NCBI GenBank assembly: GCA_041397825.1
Contig: JAWKVX010000002.1
Span: 496,001 to 560,000 of the forward strand
Direction of reading: 5' to 3'
DNA length: 64,000 bases
Origin: JANNSX01 sp041397825
GTDB lineage: Bacteria > Pseudomonadota > Alphaproteobacteria > Rhizobiales > Hyphomicrobiaceae
Shown: in pieces, positions 35,321 to 42,992 of the stretch
How positions within the stretch are numbered: the stretch's first letter is position 1
Layout: each line of letters starts with the position of its first letter
Translations under genes and position numbers: made by a program
The notes under the pieces: generated by a model
Told to the model about the DNA's origin: nothing
What the model saw: the letters and a program-made list of their open reading frames with translations, nothing else
Database searches by the model: none

Positions 35321-36273
35321 ACCCCCAGCAGACGCGAAAACAGCCCCGAGATGGCGATGTCCTCGGCGGCGATGCCGGTCAAATCGGCGAGGGTGATGTC
35401 GGTCTCGGCGCGCTCGAGCTCGACCTTGCCCGACAATACGTCGCCGAGCATCACCGCCCGCTCCGCAGGCAGAAGTCCCGAGCGCACCGCGAAACCGAAA
35501 TCGCCATGATCGACGCATTGGGCGACGTCGTCGCAGACGATGTGGCGGATGCGCTTGAACAGCGCCTCGGGCACCTCCTGCTTGCCGGGTGTGTCGGCGC
35601 CGATGGCGACGATGTGGGTGCCGGGGCGCACGTGGTCGGCAGCGAACAGGGCAGCCTTCGAGGGCGTGTGTGTGACGATGAGGTTGGCTTGCTCCAGCAG
35701 CGCGTCGATGCTGGCGATGGTCGAGACGTCACGGCCGGCTGCGCGATGCTCGGCCGCGAGCGCCTCGCCCTTTGCGCTATCGCGTGCCCAGACGATCACC
35801 CTCTGGGCACCGAGCATCTCCGGCAGCCATTCGATGGTAAGGCCCGCCTGCAGGCCCGCACCGACGATGCCGACCGTCTCGATCTTCTTCGGCGCCAGCG
35901 CCTGGGCCGCGATGACGGTTGCCGCCGTCGTGCGCCAAGCCGTCATCCAGCCTTGGTCGTCGAACAGCACTTTCGGCACGCCCGTCTCCGCGCTCGACAC
36001 GAGAATGAGTCCGTGATTGGCGGGCAGCCCGCGCTTGGGATTGTCATAGAAGCCGTTGGCGATCTTGATCGTGAAGGTCTTGCTCCCTGCGGCATGGCCA
36101 TACTTGATGTGGCAATCGCCATAGGGGTTCTCGAAGACGAGCTGGCCCGGCATCGGCGACTGCACCTTGCCTTCGGCCTGGAGGATCAGCGCCTCGCGGA
36201 CGGCCTCGATCACCTTTTTCCGGTCGAGCAGCGGGCGCAGGCGGTCGATGCCGATGATCTCGAGCCTGCTCAT
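35317..36273 (-). CDS. Ornithine cyclodeaminase / mu-crystallin family protein
   Basis: 318 residues. It has the family's N-terminal dimerisation part with HIKYGHAAGSKTFTIKIANGF and a Rossmann domain with TVGIVGAGLQAGLTIEWL, the NAD-binding GxGxQA-type loop. The DDVAQCVDHGDF segment follows. Members are ornithine cyclodeaminases, alanine dehydrogenases or ketimine reductases; the substrate residues cannot be assigned by eye. It starts at ATG 36273, overlapping the aminotransferase stop by four bases (ATGA). Confidence 0.88.
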   Translation of the reverse strand: MSRLEIIGIDRLRPLLDRKKVIEAVREALILQAEGKVQSPMPGQLVFENPYGDCHIKYGHAAGSKTFTIKIANGFYDNPKRGLPANHGLILVSSAETGVPKVLFDDQGWMTAWRTTAATVIAAQALAPKKIETVGIVGAGLQAGLTIEWLPEMLGAQRVIVWARDSAKGEALAAEHRAAGRDVSTIASIDALLEQANLIVTHTPSKAALFAADHVRPGTHIVAIGADTPGKQEVPEALFKRIRHIVCDDVAQCVDHGDFGFAVRSGLLPAERAVMLGDVLSGKVELERAETDITLADLTGIAAEDIAISGLFSRLLGV

Positions 36274-37409
36274 GGAACGTTCCTCTGCATCCAGTTGCGC
36301 ATAGCGGTCAGCCCCTCGGGAACATGGCTCCGCCCGAAGCCGACTCTGAGGCAATCGCCGGGCACAGGCCCGAGCTCGGAACGATAGATGCTGGATGGAA
36401 GAAAGAGAACCCCGCTCTCCTCAACCAGGCGCTTGGTGAAGCTCTCGACGCCGTCAACGCCCTTGTAGCGGATGAAGGTGACGCAACCGCCATCCGGCTC
36501 CTTCCAATCGAAGAGATGCTCGTAGTCGGCGAAGAAGGCGTTGAGCAGCTCGACGTTGGAGCGGACGATCGCCCGGTTCTTGTCCAGAATCCTGTCGCGA
36601 TGATTGAGCGCGACACGCGCCAACACCTCCGAGGGTGCCGAATTGCAGATCGAGAGATAGTGCTTATAGCGCTCGAAGCGGACGAGCATGTCGCGGTCCT
36701 TGGACGCGAGCCAGCCGATCCGGAGGCCCGGGAGCCCGTAGGCCTTCGACATGACGTTGAGCGAGATGGCGCGCTCGTAGAGGTCGACGGCCTGGGGAAG
36801 CCTGACGGAGGGATCGCGGTCAATCAGACGGTAGACCTCGTCGGAGAAGAGCCAGATGCCGCGTTTGCGACAGATATCGATCAGACGGTCGAGGGAGGCG
36901 CGCGGGATGATCTTGCCCGTCGGGTTGTTCGGGAAGTTGATGGAGATGAGCCTGGTGTTGGGCTTGAGGGCGGCTTCCACCATGCCGATATCGAGGTCCC
37001 AACCCTTGTCGATGTCGAGGGGTACGCCCGTCACCTCGCAGATCGAGAGCGGGATCGTCTCCGCGGCCTGATAGTTCGGTGTGATGACGATGCAGTGGTC
37101 GGTGTCCTCGAGCATCACCTGCATGGCGACGTAGATCGCCTCCTCGGCGCCGGCGAAGGTCAGGAGATGCTCGGGTTTCACCGTGTCGTAGGTCTCGGCG
37201 ATGGCCTCGCGCAAGGCCGGCGCACCGAAGGTCTCGGTATAGCCGAGGCTCACCGTTTCCAGACTCTTGCGCTCCTCGTCAGTTGCCAGCGCGAGCAGCT
37301 CATCCATGCGCATGTTCTCCGCATCCGAGCCGGTCATGTTGTACTTGGCGGTGAACTCCCATTTCGAGAAGTACACTTCGAGCGCGAAATCACGCATGCG
37401 CTTGCGCAT
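36270..37409 (-). CDS. Pyridoxal-phosphate aminotransferase, class I/II
   Basis: 379 residues, fold-type I. PLP Lys222 sits in SLNVMSKAYGLPGLRIGWLAS; NFPNNPTGK (159-166), FSDEVYRLI and FAGAEEAIYVAMQ are the other cofactor motifs. The closest family impression is the aminotransferase/capreomycidine-synthase-like group often found beside ornithine cyclodeaminase genes, but I cannot fix the substrate. It follows the regulator gene by 14 bp and overlaps the cyclodeaminase-like gene, so it belongs to the same operon. Confidence 0.87.
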   Translation of the reverse strand: MRKRMRDFALEVYFSKWEFTAKYNMTGSDAENMRMDELLALATDEERKSLETVSLGYTETFGAPALREAIAETYDTVKPEHLLTFAGAEEAIYVAMQVMLEDTDHCIVITPNYQAAETIPLSICEVTGVPLDIDKGWDLDIGMVEAALKPNTRLISINFPNNPTGKIIPRASLDRLIDICRKRGIWLFSDEVYRLIDRDPSVRLPQAVDLYERAISLNVMSKAYGLPGLRIGWLASKDRDMLVRFERYKHYLSICNSAPSEVLARVALNHRDRILDKNRAIVRSNVELLNAFFADYEHLFDWKEPDGGCVTFIRYKGVDGVESFTKRLVEESGVLFLPSSIYRSELGPVPGDCLRVGFGRSHVPEGLTAMRNWMQRNVP

Positions 37410-37423
37410 CCGGTTCTCCTGGT

Positions 37424-38053
37424 TCAGGTGGGTTTGGCGGCACGCTCGCGCACGGTGGCGAGGCGGTTGTAGATGGTGGCGCGCGAGAGCTTCAGTACCT
37501 CGGCGATGTATGGGACGGCCTTGCGGATCTCGAACATGCCGGCCTTGTCCAGTCGGGTGATCAACAGGTCGACGTCCTCGCCCGTCAATCCCGAGGGACT
37601 CGCGTTTCGCTCCTTGAGAAGGTTGCCGACGACGGTGTTGATCGACTCGCGCCAGTCTTTGGCGAACAGCGCCGCGCTCTGCTCGCGTTTCTCGGGCAGG
37701 GCGATGAGACCGGTTAGTTGCTCGAGTGCACCCGCAAAGGCCTCGATGTCGTGATTGATGCACAGGAGGCCGATCGGTCTGCCGCGACCGTCGCGCAGAA
37801 CCGAGGTGATCGACTTGAGACGCCGGCCGTCCCAGTTCGTCTTTGGATAGGGACCGATGACGTCGTCCGCCAGATCGAAGGCCGGCTCCGCTTCGTTCAG
37901 CGAGCTATCGCCGACGCGCCGCTTCGAGTAGGAATTGGCGATATAGGCGATGGTCCCTGACTTGAGATCGTGCAGCACGACTTCCGCATGCGGCCAGAGC
38001 AGCTGGGCGACTGCGTCGCAGACAGGAACATAGGAGAGCAGCGCGGTGGACAT
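37424..38053 (-). CDS. YheO/DauR-type transcriptional regulator (PAS-like domain plus HTH)
   Basis: 209 residues from ATG 38053. The N-terminal YheO-like PAS domain contains VCDAVAQLLWPHAEVVLHDL, then SGTIAYIANSYSKRRVGD and RPIGLLCINHDI. The C-terminal DauR-like HTH reads MFEIRKAVPYIAEVLKLSRATIYNRLA. In Pseudomonas, DauR controls D-arginine catabolism, consistent with the arginine/ornithine-type enzymes in this operon. Two inverted repeats lie in the 68-bp space separating it from divergent soxB, so it may control both operons and itself. An ATG at 38107 would place the first repeat inside the gene. Confidence 0.82.
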   Translation of the reverse strand: MSTALLSYVPVCDAVAQLLWPHAEVVLHDLKSGTIAYIANSYSKRRVGDSSLNEAEPAFDLADDVIGPYPKTNWDGRRLKSITSVLRDGRGRPIGLLCINHDIEAFAGALEQLTGLIALPEKREQSAALFAKDWRESINTVVGNLLKERNASPSGLTGEDVDLLITRLDKAGMFEIRKAVPYIAEVLKLSRATIYNRLATVRERAAKPT

Positions 38054-38063
38054 GGGGTGGACG

Positions 38064-38089
38064 TTGACAGGATTTTTACAAACTGTCAA
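38064..38089. promoter_or_regulatory. Inverted repeat, candidate operator in divergent promoter
   Basis: TTGACAG (38064-38070) and CTGTCAA (38083-38089) form a perfect 7-bp inverted repeat with a 12-base A/T-rich centre. It lies between the regulator start (38053) and the soxB-like start (38122), the only space available for both promoters. The left arm also contains a TTGACA hexamer that could serve as a -35 box. The likely ligand is the YheO/DauR-type protein. Confidence 0.55.
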
Positions 38090-38091
38090 TT

Positions 38092-38106
38092 TGGACGTTA
38101 TGTCCA
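38092..38106. promoter_or_regulatory. Second inverted repeat in the same divergent promoter
   Basis: TGGAC (38092-38096) and GTCCA (38102-38106) flank five bases, beginning three bases after the preceding repeat. It lies 15 bases upstream of the soxB-like ATG, so protein binding here could block initiation or translation of that operon. Confidence 0.45.
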
Positions 38107-38121
38107 TTCGATGAGCGATCA

Positions 38122-39372
38122 ATGACGAGATACTCGGCCTGGAAACTCCTCGAGCAGGGCCTCGCCGGCCAAACCGGTTGGACACCGGCCTGGCGCATGC
38201 CGGTGCCGAAACCGTCCTACGACGTCGTCATTGTCGGCGGCGGCGGGCATGGATTGTCGGCCGCCTACTACCTCGCCGAGCGGTATGGCATTCGCAATGT
38301 CGCGGTCGTCGAGAAGGGCTGGCTGGGGGGTGGCAATACCGGCCGCAACACGACGGTCATCCGCTCGAACTACTATTATCCCGAAAGCGCGCGCCTCTAC
38401 GATCTGTCCGTCAGGCTGTACGAGGGCCTGTCGCGGGAGCTCAACTACAACATCATGCTCTCGCAGCGCGGCATGCTGGAGATCGCCCATTCTCCGGCCG
38501 AGCTGGAACTCTATGCCCGCATGGTCAATGCCATGCGGATCAACGGCATCGACATGGAGTTGCTCGATCCGCAGGATGTGAGGAAGCTCGTACCGATCCT
38601 CAATCCTGACGAGGACATTCGCTATCCGAATTGCGGCGGCATGTTCCAGCCGCGCGCCGGTATCGCCCGTCACGACGCGGTCGCCTGGGGCTATGCGCGG
38701 GCGGCAGATCAGCGCGGCGTCGACCTCATCCAGAGCTGCGAGGTGACGGGCGTGTCGATGGCGGGCGGCCGCGTGACCGGTGTCGAGACGACGCGCGGTG
38801 CGATCGGCGCCGGCCGGGTCGGTCTGGCGCTCGCCGGCAACACCACGCCGATTGCGAGCATGGTGGGACTCGAGCTGCCGCTACAGAGCTATACGCTGCA
38901 GGCCATGGTGAGTGAGCCGTTGAAGCCCTGCTTGCACACCGTCGTCGCCTCGCTCGGCATCGGTGTCTATCTCAGCCAATCCGACAAGGGTGAGCTCGTC
39001 ATGGGAGGTGGGCTCGATCGGGCGCCCTCCTACACGCAGCGTGGCAACTTGCCGATGACGCAAAACATCATCTCGGGGCTGCTCGAGCTGTTCCCTTGCT
39101 TCGAGAGCTTGAAGGTGATGCGCCAGTGGGGCGGCATCGTCGACGTCTCGCCGGACTCATCGCCGATTCTCGGGCCGACACCGGTCGACGGTCTCTTCAT
39201 CAACTGCGGATGGGGGACCGGTGGTTTCAAGGCCATTCCTGCCGGTGGCCTGATGCTGGCGCACGCGCTTGCCACGGGTGAGCATCACGAGCTGTCGAAA
39301 CCCTTCGATTACGATCGCTTCGCCCGGGCTCGTCTCGTCGACGAGGCCGCCGGCGCGGGCATCGCACATTGA
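38122..39372 (+). CDS. soxB: Sarcosine oxidase beta subunit
   Basis: 416 residues. The N-terminus (TRYSAWKLLEQGLAGQTGW, then WRMPVPKPSYDVVIVGGGGHG) and EKGWLGGGNTGRNTTVIRSNY are essentially diagnostic for the beta subunit of heterotetrameric sarcosine oxidase, which binds covalent FMN and FAD. The ending INCGWGTGGFKAIPAGG is typical. The complex demethylates sarcosine to glycine, passing formaldehyde to tetrahydrofolate. First gene of soxB-D-A-G, divergent from the YheO-type regulator. Confidence 0.94.
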   Translation: MTRYSAWKLLEQGLAGQTGWTPAWRMPVPKPSYDVVIVGGGGHGLSAAYYLAERYGIRNVAVVEKGWLGGGNTGRNTTVIRSNYYYPESARLYDLSVRLYEGLSRELNYNIMLSQRGMLEIAHSPAELELYARMVNAMRINGIDMELLDPQDVRKLVPILNPDEDIRYPNCGGMFQPRAGIARHDAVAWGYARAADQRGVDLIQSCEVTGVSMAGGRVTGVETTRGAIGAGRVGLALAGNTTPIASMVGLELPLQSYTLQAMVSEPLKPCLHTVVASLGIGVYLSQSDKGELVMGGGLDRAPSYTQRGNLPMTQNIISGLLELFPCFESLKVMRQWGGIVDVSPDSSPILGPTPVDGLFINCGWGTGGFKAIPAGGLMLAHALATGEHHELSKPFDYDRFARARLVDEAAGAGIAH

Positions 39373-39379
39373 GGCTGCC

Positions 39380-39634
39380 ATGCAACGCTTCCCCTGTCCG
39401 CACTGTGGACCCCGCGACGAGATCGAATTCCACTACGCCGCCGATGCCGGCAAGACACGGCCTGGCCGGCAAAGCTCGCCTGAGGATTGGGCGCGCTATC
39501 GCTTCATGCGCAAGAATACCAAGGGAACGGCGCGGGAGCTCTGGCAGCATGCAGGCGGCTGCGGGCAATGGATCTGTATCGAGCGCGATACCGTGAGCCA
39601 TGCCGTGATCGGTTCGGAGGCGCTTGGGTCATGA
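39380..39634 (+). CDS. soxD: Sarcosine oxidase delta subunit
   Basis: 84 residues, matching SoxD in size and sequence: FPCPHCGPRDEIEFHYAADA with the zinc-binding CxxC, a central WARYRFMRKNTKG, and WQHAGGCGQWICIERDTVSH, which ends in the conserved H and C ligands. It is a structural zinc subunit of the heterotetramer. It starts seven bases after soxB and overlaps soxA by four bases (ATGA). Confidence 0.95.
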   Translation: MQRFPCPHCGPRDEIEFHYAADAGKTRPGRQSSPEDWARYRFMRKNTKGTARELWQHAGGCGQWICIERDTVSHAVIGSEALGS

Positions 39635-42450
39635 GGGGCTCCGTGCGTCTTGCGAGCGGTGGCGAGATCGACCGGTCGAGGCCGTTGCGCTTCACCTTCG
39701 ACGGCCGACCCATGACCGGCTATGCCGGCGACACGGTCGCCTCGGCGCTTCTCGCGAGCGGCGTCTCTATCGTCGGCCGGAGCTTCAAGTATCATCGGCC
39801 GCGGGGCATCTTTTCGGCCGGTATCGAGGAGCCGAATGCACTTCTCGATCTCCGCCTCGCAGAGCGACATGATCCCATCTGCAGGGCCACGGTCGAGCGG
39901 CTGGCCGACGGAATGGCGCTTTGCTCCGTGCATGCCTCGGGCACGGCGGCCTCCGATCGGCTCGCGATCATCGACCGCTTCGCGCGCTTCATCCCGGCCG
40001 CCTTCTATTACAAGAGCTTCATGTGGCCGAGCTGGCGCCTCTATGAGGATCGCATCCGCGCCATGGCAGGCATCGGCATGCTCGATCCTCGGGCTCGCCG
40101 TGGCCTGGCGGCCGAGCATCACCGGGCCGTCGATCTCTGCGTCGTCGGCGGCGGGCCGGCGGGGCTTGCAGCGGCGCTCGCCGGCATGGGCACCGGCAAG
40201 AGCGTGCTCATCGCCGATATGGACCAACGTCTCGGTGGCTCGCTGCTTGCCCGTGATGGCGAGGTTGCCGGCATGCCGGGTCGTGATTGGGCTGGCGATG
40301 CCGCGGTGCGACTGCGGCGCGGCGGGGCGCTCGTGCTGACGCAAACTATGGCGTTCGGGCTTTACGATCACAATGCGCTCGGCCTGGTCGAGCGCACGGA
40401 CACGGGCGAGCGGCTGTGGCGCGTGCGGGCAAGGGAGATTGTTCTCGCCACCGGCGCCATCGAGCGGCCGATGCTATTCGCCAACAATGACCGGCCAGGA
40501 GTCATGCTGGCCGGTGCCGTACTCAGCTATCTCCGGCGCCACGGCGTACGCGCCGGCGAGCGAGTCGTCATCGCGACAGCCAACGACAGCACGCACGAGC
40601 TGTCGGTCGCTCTCCGCGCCGCCGGGGCCGAGGTGCTCGTGGTCGATGCACGCAAGAGCGATTTCGTGACCAAGGTGGTCGGTAAGGATCGCGTCGAGGG
40701 CGTGCGCCTCGCCGATGGAACCGGTCTCGACGCCGATCTCGTCGCCGTCTCGGGCGGCTTCTCACCGGCTTTGCATCTCTATGCTCATGCCAAGGGTGTC
40801 GTTGCCTGGAGCCGGCAGAAGGGGGCGTTTGTTCCGCGCGACAAGCTCGACGGCTTATCGGTGGCGGGCGCGGCCAACGGCGCCTTCGATCTCGCGGCGG
40901 CCTTGGCGGAGGGCTGGGGGGCTGCAGGCGGCGAGACCGGCGCGGCGCCGCGCACGAGCGAGCCTGACCGCGCCTGGTCCGCGGCGCCGGTCGTCGACCC
41001 CGAGCACCTTCGAGGTCGCGTCTGGGTCGACCTGCAGAACGATGTCACCACCAAGGATATTGTGCTTGCCCACCGCGAGAGCTTCTCTGCCATCGAGCAT
41101 CTGAAGCGTTACACGACGCTCGGCATGGCGACCGATCAAGGCAAGACCTCGAACGTCAATGGTCTCGCGGTGCTTGCCTCGCTCGCCGGCCGCGAGATGG
41201 GCGAGGCGGGCGTTACGACCTTTCGCCCGCCCTATGCACCAGTGAGCTTTGTGACGATCGCCGCAATGCATCGCGGCGAGCTCTCGCATCCGGTACGGCG
41301 GCTTCCGGTGGAACCTGAGCATCGTGCCGAGCGCGCGCATTTCCGCGAGTATGGCGGCATTCTGCGCCCTGCCTGGTACGGCGCGGAGGAGGGCGCCATC
41401 GCGCGCGAATGCCTGGCGGCGCGCAGTCGTGCCATCGTTTTCGATGGCTCGCCGCTCGGCAAGATCGAGATCGTCGGGCCCGATGCGGCAAAGCTCATTG
41501 ACTTCATCTTCTATACACGCATGTCGACGTTGGCGAACGGCCGCCTGCGCTACGGTCTGATGCTCACCGAGGGCGGCGCGATCTTCGACGATGGCGTTGT
41601 TCTGCGGTTGGCGGAAGATCGGTTCATCGTCTCGTGCTCCTCGAGTCACGTCCCGGCTGTGGCAGCGCATCTCGAGGCCTGGCGGCAGGACATCTTCGAT
41701 CGACGCCGCGTCTTCATTCACGATACGACGGCGAGCTGGGCGACGATTACGATCGGCGGACCTGGTTCGATGGCGGTCGTCCGATCGCTTGAGCTGGGCT
41801 CATCGATCGATGATGCGGATTTGCCGCACATGGGATTTGCAGAGGGGCGCTTTGGCGGCCGGCCGGTGCGGATTGCCCGCGTCAGCTTCATCGGTGAGCG
41901 AAGTTACGAGATCTCTGTACCTGCCTCGCTCGGGGGCGCGCTGTGGGCGGCCGCGCGCAGCGCCGGCGCCGAGCCGATGGGCGTGGAGGCCTTGTCGGTT
42001 CTGCGTCTTGAGAAGGGCTTCATCATCGTCGGCGCCGACACCGATGGCGAGACCATGCCGCACGATATCGGCTTCGCAGGGCCGCGTGACAAGCGCCGGG
42101 ACGCCTATGTCGGCGACCGATCGCTGTTCACGGAGGATGCGATGCGCGTGGATCGGCGGCAGCTTGTCGGTCTCAGGGCGCTCGATCGGCGCGTGCTGCC
42201 GCCGGGTGCGCACGCCATCGTCTCCAGCGGGCGTGAGCGCCGCAGCATCGGTTTCGTGACCTCGAGCGCCATGAGCCCGGCCTTGGGATATCCGGTGGCC
42301 CTCGGCCTTGTCGAAAATGGCCGCATGCGCATGGGCGAGGTGCTGGATCTCGAGGACTACGGCGCCAAGCGGACCGGCGGCAGCCGGCACCAGGCGGAGG
42401 TCGTCGCGCCATGCTTCCTCGATGGCCAGGGAGCGCGGCTCCATGCGTGA
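39631..42450 (+). CDS. soxA: Sarcosine oxidase alpha subunit
   Basis: 939 residues. An N-terminal 2Fe-2S-ferredoxin-like fold (LRFTFDGRPMTGYAGDTVASA, then GRSFKYHRPRGIFSAG) is followed by an NAD-binding region (VVGGGPAGLAAALAGMGTGK) and a large C-terminal GcvT-like tetrahydrofolate-binding domain (RPAWYGAEEGAIARE and after). These are the three domains of SoxA in the usual order and length. It starts at ATG 39631 inside the soxD stop. It binds NAD and folate and contacts the shared FMN. Confidence 0.95.
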   Translation: MRGSVRLASGGEIDRSRPLRFTFDGRPMTGYAGDTVASALLASGVSIVGRSFKYHRPRGIFSAGIEEPNALLDLRLAERHDPICRATVERLADGMALCSVHASGTAASDRLAIIDRFARFIPAAFYYKSFMWPSWRLYEDRIRAMAGIGMLDPRARRGLAAEHHRAVDLCVVGGGPAGLAAALAGMGTGKSVLIADMDQRLGGSLLARDGEVAGMPGRDWAGDAAVRLRRGGALVLTQTMAFGLYDHNALGLVERTDTGERLWRVRAREIVLATGAIERPMLFANNDRPGVMLAGAVLSYLRRHGVRAGERVVIATANDSTHELSVALRAAGAEVLVVDARKSDFVTKVVGKDRVEGVRLADGTGLDADLVAVSGGFSPALHLYAHAKGVVAWSRQKGAFVPRDKLDGLSVAGAANGAFDLAAALAEGWGAAGGETGAAPRTSEPDRAWSAAPVVDPEHLRGRVWVDLQNDVTTKDIVLAHRESFSAIEHLKRYTTLGMATDQGKTSNVNGLAVLASLAGREMGEAGVTTFRPPYAPVSFVTIAAMHRGELSHPVRRLPVEPEHRAERAHFREYGGILRPAWYGAEEGAIARECLAARSRAIVFDGSPLGKIEIVGPDAAKLIDFIFYTRMSTLANGRLRYGLMLTEGGAIFDDGVVLRLAEDRFIVSCSSSHVPAVAAHLEAWRQDIFDRRRVFIHDTTASWATITIGGPGSMAVVRSLELGSSIDDADLPHMGFAEGRFGGRPVRIARVSFIGERSYEISVPASLGGALWAAARSAGAEPMGVEALSVLRLEKGFIIVGADTDGETMPHDIGFAGPRDKRRDAYVGDRSLFTEDAMRVDRRQLVGLRALDRRVLPPGAHAIVSSGRERRSIGFVTSSAMSPALGYPVALGLVENGRMRMGEVLDLEDYGAKRTGGSRHQAEVVAPCFLDGQGARLHA

Positions 42451-42991
42451 TCGTGGGCTTTTCTGGACTCCGGTGCCGGACTGGGCCGAGGCAGAGCTGG
42501 ACCGGAGTGGTCTGCGTGTCAGCGTCACCAGAGAGCTGAGGCAGCTGCTTCTGGTCAGTGGCGAGGTCGGCGCGTTCATCAGCCGTCGCGGCGTCTCCGG
42601 CGTGCTTGGCCCGCGCGACCTCGCGCTGGGCCCGGCCTATGCGCTGAGGCTGGCGCCCGACCGAGTGCTGTGCGCCTTTCCGTCCGAGCATCCCGTGGAT
42701 CTCGGCTGGTCCGAAAAGGGTTTCGCCGTCGCCGATGTGACGGAAGGCATCATAGCCTTCGATGTCGAAGGCAGAGATGCGCTCGCATTGCTTCAACAAG
42801 GTATGAGCTACGACCTCACAGCGTTGGACAGCCGGCCGGCCGAGTCCTGCAACATCGTCCTGGCGGGGCTTCGCGTTGCGATCGTCCGACGTCCGGAGGG
42901 TTGGCGACTGCATGTCGAGAGGCCCTTTGCGACAGCGGTCTGGACCTGGCTCAAGTCTAGCATCGCGCACGTCACGTCGTCAGGAGCATGA
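42443..42991 (+). CDS. soxG: Sarcosine oxidase gamma subunit
   Basis: 182 residues, a single GcvT-like structural subunit. Features are LAPDRVLCAFPSEHPVDL, FAVADVTEGIIAFDVEG and the ending WRLHVERPFATAVWTWL, all typical of the poorly conserved SoxG. It overlaps the end of soxA by eight bases. It completes the soxBDAG set; no glyA or purU gene accompanies it in this window. Confidence 0.85.
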   Translation: MRDRGLFWTPVPDWAEAELDRSGLRVSVTRELRQLLLVSGEVGAFISRRGVSGVLGPRDLALGPAYALRLAPDRVLCAFPSEHPVDLGWSEKGFAVADVTEGIIAFDVEGRDALALLQQGMSYDLTALDSRPAESCNIVLAGLRVAIVRRPEGWRLHVERPFATAVWTWLKSSIAHVTSSGA

Positions 42992-42992
42992 G

